Positions 1 through 7,819 of a stretch of DNA of 64,000 bases are shown here, in pieces. Each line of letters starts with the position of its first letter. Position 1 is the stretch's first letter. The stretch is taken from contig NZ_QJUI01000013.1 of NCBI RefSeq assembly GCF_004327285.1, forward strand, positions 1 to 64,000, in the 5' to 3' direction. The position numbers and the translations under genes are program-made. The notes beneath the pieces were generated by a model that worked only from the letters and a program-made list of their open reading frames with translations, had not been told where the DNA came from and did not search any database. This stretch comes from Phytopseudomonas daroniae (GTDB lineage: Bacteria; Pseudomonadota; Gammaproteobacteria; Pseudomonadales; Pseudomonadaceae).

Positions 1-314
1 CCGGCAGCGAACTGACCCTCAAGGCCGCTGGCAGCTTCATCAGGATCGACGGCGGCGGCGTGACCCTGAGCGGGCCGGTGATCAACATCAACTCCGGCGG
101 TAGCCCGGGCAATGGCACCGGGGCGATGCCGTTGTTGCCGGGGCCGTTGAAACAGGCGGATACAGACAAACCCGGCGCACTCCTCAAACAGCGCCTGCGC
201 GAGGAAGTACCAATCGTCGAGCTATGCCAGAAGCCGAAGGGGGGCACACCTCTACAGTGCCCATTGTCGGACTGCCCCTGCCGTAAGGCCATGAACGCCG
301 GGGGGCATGCATGA
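1..314 (+). CDS. VgrG type VI secretion spike protein, C-terminal end (5' part outside window)
   Basis: Only the last 103 residues are visible, read in the frame that starts at base 3. The pattern SELTLKAAGSFIRIDGGGV followed by a Gly/Ser/Pro-rich tail is the end of the VgrG beta-helix (gp5-like needle). VgrG trimers cap the Hcp tube of the type VI secretion system and carry effectors out of the cell. The variable tail past residue about 55 contains five Cys and ends in AMNAGGHA; such tails commonly dock a cargo adaptor. The stop codon overlaps the ATG of the DUF4123 gene (ATGA at 311-314), so the spike is translationally coupled to its cargo genes. The true start lies upstream of the window. 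Confidence 0.9.
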   Translation, partial: GSELTLKAAGSFIRIDGGGVTLSGPVININSGGSPGNGTGAMPLLPGPLKQADTDKPGALLKQRLREEVPIVELCQKPKGGTPLQCPLSDCPCRKAMNAGGHA

Positions 315-1111
315 GCAACAATCGCTGGCTCCTATTGGAAGGCACGGAACACTTGCTAACCGACGTGTACAGGATGAGCGAAAACCCTGATCCATCACGT
401 CTGTACGATGGCACCGAACTGGCGGCCTACACGGATGAAAGTCTCCTACTGTTCAGCGTGAGCGCCAACCCCTCGCTGCTGCGCGCCATGCAAGACGATC
501 CAGAGACGTGGCCCGGCCTGCTGATCACGGCAGGATGTAAGCGAGATGATCTGTTAACCCATCTTCGCTACATCTTGCTCGTGCGCTTCGAAACAGAGCG
601 TAAGGGCGTGTTGCGCTATTCCATCCCGCGCACGGCCAGTTACTTCTTTCCCGCCTGCGCTGCCGAAACCCACCTCACCTGGCTCGGGCCCATCCAGTCA
701 CTGAGTTGGTATGGCGGCACCTGGCAGGACAGTGCCAATGGCCGTGCAGCCTGGCAAACCGTCGAGAATACCAGCGCAGCAGCTTGGCGCCCCACGACCG
801 CCATTGGCACCTTGTTTCTGGATAGCGGCCAAGAGCAGGCCCTGGGCCGCCAGCAAGCTGAAAGTTTTCTCTACCAATGGTGGGCGCGGCAGCGCATCAC
901 ACCTTTCGACGAGGCCCGGGGTTATCTCGATGAAGGCATGGCGGCCGGTTTTTTCTCGGCAGACGCATTGACCGCCTACCTCAATTTGCGCAGCGCCTAT
1001 GCACACCTACCCCCGCCAGCAGAGCTGTGTCCAGGCAGCGATACCGAACGCCTGCATGAACTTGAACAGCATATGATTCTGCGCAACAGCAACAAGGAAC
1101 GTAGCGTATGA
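311..1111 (+). CDS. DUF4123 type VI effector adaptor (VasW/Tap-1-like chaperone)
   Basis: A 266-residue soluble protein with no signal peptide or membrane segment. Roughly residues 5-140 fit the DUF4123 pattern: an acidic N-terminal stretch, LLLFSVSANPSLL, then LRYILLVRFETERKGVLRYS and a Trp-rich centre (GPIQSLSWYGGTW). DUF4123 proteins bind a specific effector and load it on the neighbouring VgrG. Position is the strongest evidence: it overlaps VgrG upstream (ATGA at 311) and the large effector downstream (ATGA at 1108). The order vgrG, DUF4123, VasX-like toxin, membrane protein matches the V. cholerae vgrG2-vasW-vasX-tsiV2 group. The C-terminal third is helical and not recognised separately. 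Confidence 0.85.
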   Translation: MSNNRWLLLEGTEHLLTDVYRMSENPDPSRLYDGTELAAYTDESLLLFSVSANPSLLRAMQDDPETWPGLLITAGCKRDDLLTHLRYILLVRFETERKGVLRYSIPRTASYFFPACAAETHLTWLGPIQSLSWYGGTWQDSANGRAAWQTVENTSAAAWRPTTAIGTLFLDSGQEQALGRQQAESFLYQWWARQRITPFDEARGYLDEGMAAGFFSADALTAYLNLRSAYAHLPPPAELCPGSDTERLHELEQHMILRNSNKERSV

Positions 1112-4100
1112 GCAACAACGTAGGCGCCCTTAGCCAGGGCGCCGCCTGCGAATCCGGAAAACTGATCGTCCAGGTGGTCGGCAAGGATCACCCCACCACG
1201 CAAAAGCTGGTGATCTATGACGAAACCAACATGCAACAGCAGGAAGCACTGACCCAGCAAGACAAGCCAGAAATACAAAATGGCGCTACGTTCAGCAGCG
1301 TGCTGCACGTATGGGACTGGGAGGGGCAGCCCAACCGTAATCTCTGGCTGGAGATCGCCAGCGAACGGGGTGGGCCGATCCGCGTGCCGCTGCTTGAGGG
1401 CATGCGTCCCACCCAACGGCAGATGCCGGGCGAAACCCAGTGGAACCAGATCGTGCCGGTCGTACCGATGACGCCGCTGCCGGGCAGCAAGAGCCTGTAC
1501 GACCTGGGTACGCCGGTCGTCGTGCGCAATGGCTATATCTACGTCTTCTATCAGGAGCGACTCTGGCGCGAACTGGAAGTACGCAGTGAGGACAGCCAAA
1601 CCACCTTCCACGACGTGAACCTGTTCAACTACCGCCAAGGTGATGGTTTCAAGCCAGGACGGCGCACGCCCACCGGCGTCGCGTTGCAGGAAATCTGGCT
1701 GCCCGCCCAGTGCAATCGACGCAAAGTGACGGATCTGCAATTGTGCTTCTCGGAAGTGCAGCTTAGCCCGGCCCGCCTCAAGCGCCTGGAGCAAGACACT
1801 TCATTACGACGAGAACGCTGTAGCAGGCCGGAACTGATTGTCTCGCAAGCCACCTTCATCAAGCGTCACGCCAACCAGCCCAATGGCCTGGAAATGCTTG
1901 AGCTGTTTTCCAAGGTCAGTGCGATGCAGGCTAGCGCCAGTCAGGCGCGAACTGCGCACGCGAGCCTGAGCGGCAATGCGTTCCCGCTGGCTGTCGTGGC
2001 GCCTCAGCGCAACCGGCAACCTGGCTTCGAGTGGTTTCTCGACCACCCTGGACAATTCGTCTGTGACCTCGCAGGGAGCTATCCAGACACAGCCAAGAGC
2101 AGTGCGCAGACGTACGTGAATCAGTGCGAGCAAGGCAATCCCCCGACCACTCCCGACCCACTGCTCGAACTGGATGCTTGGGCCGATTGCCTGGAGCATC
2201 TGATCAAGAGCAAACGCCCAGCAGCAAGCAACCCTGATACCGCTAGCAGTTCAGCAGAGGAGCAAGCCCCTGATATCTGGCAAGCGGCTCCCGCTGGCGT
2301 GGACGTGCTGCTCTCGGCCCGCAATCGGCAAATCTGCGGCGTCATGCTCGACGACCACCTGTATCGCATGCGCTACCTGAAAAATCGCCTGGAGTCCCAG
2401 CAAAAGCTCCTCAGCCTCTGCGCCCAGCGTGCCACCCTGCATCCGAATCACGGCAGCGCCTTACTCATTCAGCAACTGGTCGTGCCCCGGGTGATTGGCG
2501 GCAAGAAGAACCCGCTGCACGAAAGCATCAGCAAGATCGGAGCGCGCGGCCGGCGCGATATCGAGCAGTTTACCGCTGCCAGCGAGCGCGCCCAGATCAC
2601 GCTAGCCCACCAAACCGTGCAATCCATCTTCTACGAGTGCTTGTCCACCGCGCGAGCCCAGCAGACGCTGGCTGACCACCTGAGCCTCGATGGCTTCGAC
2701 TACCTGGCCGAGCTTTATTTCGTCAGCCAACTGCTCGGCTGCCTCTCCATCACCGCCGATCAGCTCGACCCACTGGCCGCAGCAGGCACGGCCAGCCAGC
2801 AGGAAAGCCAGGGGCAGAAGTTCATCAGCGAAATGGCCAACAACGAGCACCACCCGTTGCACCTCATGCTTTGCCCAGCGTATGACGAGCAAAGCCTGCT
2901 GGCATCCTACAAAGCCCCAGCACAAGCAATCGGCAACCAGGGGGATGGTCTGTTCCGCGCCGACGAGCTGGCCGTCTTCGAAAACCGCAGTGAGCCCGCT
3001 GGCCCTTACAACACCTATAACGCGGAGAGCCTCGCCGGGCTGATGGCCTCAGGCAGCTTGCGTAACGCCCTGACCACTGAACTCAAGGCTGGGGCCGGGG
3101 CGTTGAACGCCATTTGTGAAAACCTGCAGGGCGCCGTGGATAGTGCCGAAGCAGCGGTCAAGGCCGCCGAAGAAACGCGCCATAAGGCCATGCAGGCGCT
3201 GGCCGACAACCGCCAGCAGCGTACCACCAGCCGGCAGGAGCAAAAGACGGCAGAGCGGGTAGCACGCGCGGCTGAACAGGCCGAGCAACGGGCTATCGGT
3301 CGGCAGCAGGGCACCCAGGCTGCACTGGATCGCGACAACCAGAACCTGGCTCAGGCTCGCCAGGCCGAACAGAACCTGCGCAACCAGTTGGCGCCCCAGG
3401 CGCGCCCGGTGAACCTGCGTTTGCATGGCATCAACGTCGAGCGCTTGCGCAGCATGATGCGTGACACCTTTGGTGCTGCGCATTTCGTGCGGCGCAGCAG
3501 CGCAGCGATCAAGGACTACTACCTGTTCGCCCTGGAAGACATACCCCACGAGCAGCAGCGTGCGGTGCGTATGTACGGGGAGTTTCGCGATGCCGACAAC
3601 AACCTGCTCGCCTCGACCAACCAGCGCCGGGCACCTCGCAGTGAACAGGCGCCAGGTGATCACCTGGTGTTGGGTATCCCCAGAAACCACCGCACCGCGC
3701 AGATCATCGCAGGCCTCAATGAGCGGATCCGTGAAGTCCTGATCGCCGAACGGGCAGCGCAGGCTGCCAGCAGCGCGAATACCCAGGCACAGGCACAGGT
3801 CAGGCAAACGGGCAGTGCCTCAACGACAGCCAGAGAGGCCGAAGGCCGAGCGGCACGGCAGGGCCAGCAGGCGGCCAATGATGCCAGCATCGCCAGCCAG
3901 AATGCCCAACAGGCCAAAGGCGACCTGCAAAGCGCACTGGATCGCCTCGGTAATCATCAGAGCAGCAAGTTCTATCAGGCGCTCAATGGGACGTTGTTTC
4001 CTGCCTCGGTGTTGATGCTGGAATTGTGGAATATCAATGCTGAGTGGTCTGGAAGAGCAGGGACAGCGACAGAAAAAGGAAGAGCACGACAAGTATTCGG

Positions 4101-5151
4101 ACTAGTCGGCGCAGGGCTTGATTTAGTAATTGCCATGGAGATGCTCACTGCGAAGATTGCCGGCAATCAGTCTGTTTTGAATATGGGGCAGAGAAACGTA
4201 TTTACCTACTCGCGGGCTCAGGCAGAACAGCTTCTCGGGAGAACTGTCGGCAGCAAGGTGATTACCCGGATTACCGCCAGGCTGATTGCCCAGACGGCCG
4301 CTGCCGTACTGATGGTAGGGCTCTGTCTATTCGACTCCTGGCATGCCTGGCAATGGAATGATGCCGCCATCTGGGGCTATATGCTCGTGGCCGGCGGTGC
4401 TCTGGTCGGCGCGGTGGGTGGGTTCTTCGCGACTGGCGCAACCCTGTTCGGATTGGGGCCGGCGGGGTGGATCGCCTTGCTGTTGCTGGGCATCGGTATA
4501 GGCGTGGTGTACCTGTTCAGCAGCTCGCCACTGGAGGACTGGCTGGGCAATGGTCCTTTTGCCGATAGCCAGCAGGCACCACTGGATGATTCCGAGGAGG
4601 CTTTCTATCGGCTGCTGGGCCTGTTGGCCGGCATCACCATACATATCGAGAACAACCCCTACTACGAGCGCAATGCCAAGCTGGATATCAACGAAACCCT
4701 GCCGTACAAGATCCGCAATGCACCGTCGCGTATACGGGTCGAAAGCAACCTCCCCGGCTTGCTGGGCAACCTTGGCGAGATGACCACGCGTGTCGAATGT
4801 CGCCTGCGCACCCATACTGCCTATCCCCACGGCGTCGTAAGCGAACAACGGGCCTTGGGAGCATCAAGACCGGAAGCACAGGTGCTGTGGCCCAATGCCC
4901 TCGAACTGTACTTGCGCGCCCCAGATCTCGGCATCACCACGCCTGAACAAAACAATACCTGGCACAGCTGGGCGGTGCGTGCCCAGCTGTGCCTTACGCA
5001 AACCACGGATCAGGCCTGTACGATTCGTTATTTTCCAGCGCCATCGCCCCGCGCCAAGGTGGAGGCCGGAGCAGCCCATGCCGATCCCGATTTTAATCGG
5101 GTTGACCAGACGTTCTGGGCCGATGAAGAGACCCATAAACCCGATAACTGA
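1108..5151 (+). CDS. VasX-like type VI secretion effector, membrane-acting (BTH_I2691-type)
   Basis: A 1347-residue protein translationally coupled to the DUF4123 adaptor. Residues about 15-160 look like the VasX N-terminal domain, including LGTPVVVRNGYIYVFYQERL at 131-150. The middle is mostly soluble, with two Ala/Gln/Glu/Arg-rich coiled-coil stretches at about 658-761 and 880-948. Hydrophobic segments follow at about 1060-1078 and 1088-1139 (two or three spans, Gly/Ala-rich), then a soluble 200-residue tail. VasX-type effectors are delivered by the type VI system and permeabilise target membranes; a membrane immunity protein protects the producer. Membrane action is inferred from the family and the hydrophobic segments. 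No enzymatic motif was recognised in the tail, so an added activity there cannot be excluded. Confidence 0.82.
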   Translation: MSNNVGALSQGAACESGKLIVQVVGKDHPTTQKLVIYDETNMQQQEALTQQDKPEIQNGATFSSVLHVWDWEGQPNRNLWLEIASERGGPIRVPLLEGMRPTQRQMPGETQWNQIVPVVPMTPLPGSKSLYDLGTPVVVRNGYIYVFYQERLWRELEVRSEDSQTTFHDVNLFNYRQGDGFKPGRRTPTGVALQEIWLPAQCNRRKVTDLQLCFSEVQLSPARLKRLEQDTSLRRERCSRPELIVSQATFIKRHANQPNGLEMLELFSKVSAMQASASQARTAHASLSGNAFPLAVVAPQRNRQPGFEWFLDHPGQFVCDLAGSYPDTAKSSAQTYVNQCEQGNPPTTPDPLLELDAWADCLEHLIKSKRPAASNPDTASSSAEEQAPDIWQAAPAGVDVLLSARNRQICGVMLDDHLYRMRYLKNRLESQQKLLSLCAQRATLHPNHGSALLIQQLVVPRVIGGKKNPLHESISKIGARGRRDIEQFTAASERAQITLAHQTVQSIFYECLSTARAQQTLADHLSLDGFDYLAELYFVSQLLGCLSITADQLDPLAAAGTASQQESQGQKFISEMANNEHHPLHLMLCPAYDEQSLLASYKAPAQAIGNQGDGLFRADELAVFENRSEPAGPYNTYNAESLAGLMASGSLRNALTTELKAGAGALNAICENLQGAVDSAEAAVKAAEETRHKAMQALADNRQQRTTSRQEQKTAERVARAAEQAEQRAIGRQQGTQAALDRDNQNLAQARQAEQNLRNQLAPQARPVNLRLHGINVERLRSMMRDTFGAAHFVRRSSAAIKDYYLFALEDIPHEQQRAVRMYGEFRDADNNLLASTNQRRAPRSEQAPGDHLVLGIPRNHRTAQIIAGLNERIREVLIAERAAQAASSANTQAQAQVRQTGSASTTAREAEGRAARQGQQAANDASIASQNAQQAKGDLQSALDRLGNHQSSKFYQALNGTLFPASVLMLELWNINAEWSGRAGTATEKGRARQVFGLVGAGLDLVIAMEMLTAKIAGNQSVLNMGQRNVFTYSRAQAEQLLGRTVGSKVITRITARLIAQTAAAVLMVGLCLFDSWHAWQWNDAAIWGYMLVAGGALVGAVGGFFATGATLFGLGPAGWIALLLLGIGIGVVYLFSSSPLEDWLGNGPFADSQQAPLDDSEEAFYRLLGLLAGITIHIENNPYYERNAKLDINETLPYKIRNAPSRIRVESNLPGLLGNLGEMTTRVECRLRTHTAYPHGVVSEQRALGASRPEAQVLWPNALELYLRAPDLGITTPEQNNTWHSWAVRAQLCLTQTTDQACTIRYFPAPSPRAKVEAGAAHADPDFNRVDQTFWADEETHKPDN

Positions 5152-5162
5152 AGCCGAATTTG

Positions 5163-6215
5163 ATGTCTACCGATAGTTACTATGCCTCTACGGCCTACCA
5201 GCCTGATCGTATTCCCGAGCAGGAGCCTTCTGTTCCCCGTACCTGGATCCGCAAATTTTCCAAGGCGCGGTTGCCGTGGGGTAACACCCAGGAAGTTACC
5301 CCGGCAGATTTTCTCTGGCGCGAAGACCCCAAGCATATGCGAGCGCTGGAAAAGGACAAACAGGAAAGGCAGGCCGGCACCTACAAGCCGGCGCCATTTG
5401 AGCACCTGGACTTCCACTATATACATGACCAAGAGAAATTAAGATTTGCGCAGCTTCCCGGCGGATCTAGGGCTTTGATGATTGGATATTTGTTCGGAAA
5501 ATTTTCCTTCCTAATCTCTTTTCCGATTTTTCTTATTGTATGTATTGCCCTTGCATTGGATTCTCGCAATCCATTTTTCTCTGAGTTCATGAGCCTATTT
5601 ATTGAGACATCTCCCTTTTTATGTTTCCCACTTCTTTTTTTATGGGGGGGGGGATGGCTGATTATTCATAAACTCCCAAAAGTATGGGCTCGCCCCTCAC
5701 GCGGCCCCGAATGGGAACTCAATCGCCGCACCGGCATGGTCACGGTCTTCGATTACGACAATAACGGCGAGTACAAGAAAAACGGCACCATCGGCGAGAT
5801 CGTCCGTCCGTTCTACGAGTTCGATGCCTATGTCAGCACTCATCCGGATCGCCAAGGGTTGCCGATGAGCTTTCTTTACCTGCACCACCGCTACGAGGAC
5901 ATCAAGTTCAGCCTGGCTGGGCTGCTGCCCATGGATCGCTTCGCCGAGCCGCATTACGCCTTGTGGGATTACCTGCAGAACTTTATGGACACCAGCCGCC
6001 CGCTACCGGATGACCCCTTCCATGAACCGCTACGCGCCCTCGACCCTACCAGCGCCGAGCACGACCGGCAAAACGACCGCAACCCACGCTACTGGCGTGA
6101 CATGGATGATGAAACCTACAAGCTCATGGTGGCCGAAATGGAAAAGCGCATAGCCACAATCGATACCATGCGCCGCCCAAACTTGATGGCCAAATACTGC
6201 ACATACGTGGACTGA
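5163..6215 (+). CDS. DUF6708-like membrane protein A, probable immunity or accessory protein of the VasX-like effector
   Basis: A 350-residue protein starting at ATG 5163 (a TTG lies just before it), 11 bases after the effector stop, so probably in the same transcript. There is a charged cytoplasmic N-terminus (about 1-100), two hydrophobic spans at about 108-130 and 144-166, then a soluble domain beginning WELNRRTGMVTVF. The layout and several motifs (NR-x3-x-V near the start of the soluble domain, a Trp-Asp-Tyr/Trp-Glu-Ala helix, PDDPFHEPL) recur in the next gene, so the two are paralogs. I assign it to DUF6708 from memory. A membrane protein directly after a VasX-type toxin is where TsiV2-type immunity sits; that role is inferred. 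The span-coding part is strikingly AT-rich and ends in a run of 10 G. Confidence 0.65.
   Translation: MSTDSYYASTAYQPDRIPEQEPSVPRTWIRKFSKARLPWGNTQEVTPADFLWREDPKHMRALEKDKQERQAGTYKPAPFEHLDFHYIHDQEKLRFAQLPGGSRALMIGYLFGKFSFLISFPIFLIVCIALALDSRNPFFSEFMSLFIETSPFLCFPLLFLWGGGWLIIHKLPKVWARPSRGPEWELNRRTGMVTVFDYDNNGEYKKNGTIGEIVRPFYEFDAYVSTHPDRQGLPMSFLYLHHRYEDIKFSLAGLLPMDRFAEPHYALWDYLQNFMDTSRPLPDDPFHEPLRALDPTSAEHDRQNDRNPRYWRDMDDETYKLMVAEMEKRIATIDTMRRPNLMAKYCTYVD
5644..5653 (+). repeat. Homopolymer run of 10 G in the second membrane span of DUF6708-like protein A
   Basis: Ten consecutive G follow a T-rich stretch (seven T just before) and are read in frame as Trp-Gly-Gly-Gly-Trp. Runs this long slip during replication; loss or gain of one base would end the protein within its membrane domain. 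It sits at nearly the same place in the protein as the 9-G run in the neighbouring paralog. Confidence 0.9.
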
Positions 6216-6251
6216 TGCCACTTGACCCACTCTTAGTGCCGGAACCCGACG

Positions 6252-7381
6252 ATGCCAACCGATAAGCCCATGGAAGCGCCCACTCTGGAACTGGACAAGC
6301 AGCATCGTGCGGGGGATGTGGTCGGCTTTCCCGGCGGTCTGGTCAGCTACCTGGCCCCCCTGCCGCTGCCCACCGGCCAGCCAGCCCAGGACTATGCCCA
6401 TGCTGTGGGGGAGGTCAATGATACCTATCTGGACTTCGGGGTTGGTCTTCCTCCTGTATTCGGCTGGCAATTGACTCTAGGCCTACCTTTTGGCGGCTGG
6501 ATAATGGCTGTTGTCTTATCTCCTTTATTGATGCTCGTGGGTACCCCTCTATTGGGGGGGGGCTTACTGTTGCAATAGAACTGGCTGTAGGGATTTTTGA
6601 ACTTGGAATCAAGATTGGATCAATTGCTGCTCTTGTCGCATTGCTTCTCGGTTTGGGTATTTGGCTACACAAGCATCTCCAGCACCGCAACGTCATCCCC
6701 GCCCGCTTCAACCGCCAGCGCCGCGAGGTCTGCTTCGTCCCGGAAGGCCACACCGAACCGATCTTCGTCCCCTGGGAATCCCTCTCCGCCTGGGTGATCC
6801 AAGCCCAGGGCGCTACCCAGTACGGTATCCAGCGCCAGTACGCCATGGGCGTCGGCTTTCACCATGCCGAGAGTGGCGCGGACTTCTCCCTGGAGTTTCC
6901 CTGTGCCGGCCTGCCCCTGGCCATCGCCAATTGGGAGGCGATCCGCGCCTATATGGAACACGAGGTGCACAGCCTCAAGGAGATTCAGGATCCGCTCGAT
7001 CTGCAAGGCCCCGATGACCCGCTCCACGAAGGCCTGCACACCTTCCGCAACGCCCGCGAACGCATGCGCCGCCGTTACCGCGAGAACGAAGTGGTCGGGT
7101 TCTACGTGTTTGGCTGGTACCTCTACCATGTGATGACCCTGTGGACGCTGCCCTTCCACCTCACCGAATGGGAAGTCGGCAGGGTCAAGCGCATGCACCG
7201 CCAGGATATTCCCGAAGCCATGCGCGCCTGGTCGCAACCGTTGCCGCCCGGGCAATGGGCCAGGCCCAGCGAGGAACTGCAACGCCAGAGCCGGCAGGTG
7301 GAGGCCCTGCGTCAGCGCGACCCACAGCGTTCGATCATCGAGGTATTCGCCGAGGTGCAACGCAGCCACACAGCCGTGTAG
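6252..7381 (+). pseudogene. DUF6708-like membrane protein B, frameshifted at a 9-G run (phase-variable or broken)
   Basis: The frame opened by ATG 6252 runs 108 codons to a stop at 6576-6578, just after the G run at 6554-6562. The rest of the protein is intact in the frame one base earlier: reading from the G run gives GLTVAIELAVGIFELGIKIG, a continuous membrane span, then RFNRQRREVCFV and the soluble domain to the stop at 7379-7381. One extra G (10, as in the upstream paralog) would restore a single protein of about 376 residues. The C-terminal part aligns by eye with protein A (NRxxxxV motif, Trp helix, DDPLHEGL). So the sequence shows an OFF state, a decayed gene, a programmed -1 shift, or a homopolymer sequencing error; these cannot be told apart here. 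Presumed immunity or accessory role, as for protein A. Confidence 0.75.
6554..6562 (+). repeat. Homopolymer run of 9 G at the frameshift point of DUF6708-like protein B
   Basis: Nine consecutive G between CTATT and CTTACT. The upstream frame enters as Leu-Gly-Gly-Gly and stops 14 bases past the run, while the downstream frame is open through the run and for 270 codons beyond. The shift needed is plus one base, so a 10-G allele would be full length. Confidence 0.9.
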
Positions 7382-7423
7382 GGGGCGCCGCGCGCACCAC
7401 CGACACGCTCCGTCGAAGTAGAA

Positions 7424-7666
7424 TCAGGCGCGCTTTCTGTTGGCGGAGGGATTGTCGGCGGCGGGTGTTCGGTTGAGTTTCTCTTCGCTGAGCCGGCGCT
7501 GGCCTTCGCCATCCACCCAGCCGGCTTCCCAGGCGGCAGCGGGAACGCTGGCGTCGAAAGGCTGTGTCTGTGACGAGTGGCCTGCCAGACCAGCCATGTA
7601 GCCCTGTTGGTAAGCCTTGGTGAGGCTTTCCAGGCTCCAGTGCTGGTCTTTTTCGCTGTGGGTCAT
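7424..7666 (-). CDS. Small ribosome-modulation-factor-like protein
   Basis: An 80-residue protein from ATG 7666 (a TTG 30 bases upstream is possible). The central motif AYQQGYMAGLAGHS followed 14 residues later by AAAWEAGWVDGEGQ repeats the Gly-Tyr-x-Ala-Gly and Trp-x-x-Gly-Trp spacing of RMF, the protein that pairs ribosomes into inactive dimers in stationary phase. The match is to the family pattern only; it is not the classical rmf of Pseudomonas, which has a different Arg-rich N-terminus. The Arg/Lys C-terminus (NRKRA) would suit RNA binding. It stands alone between the converging type VI cassette and gshA, reading the same way as gshA. Confidence 0.6.
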   Translation of the reverse strand: MTHSEKDQHWSLESLTKAYQQGYMAGLAGHSSQTQPFDASVPAAAWEAGWVDGEGQRRLSEEKLNRTPAADNPSANRKRA

Positions 7667-7819
7667 GGGGGCTGGATTCGCATTGGGTGCCTGCAAACAA
7701 TGCTAGCCAAATCCGCTCGAGAGAACCGGGCCGCCGGTCTCGGATTTATGACCGTTGGCTTTTTTTGTGACGCAGTTGACGTGAGCGGCTGGTCTATCCC
7801 GGCCGATCTCGGCCGTTTT

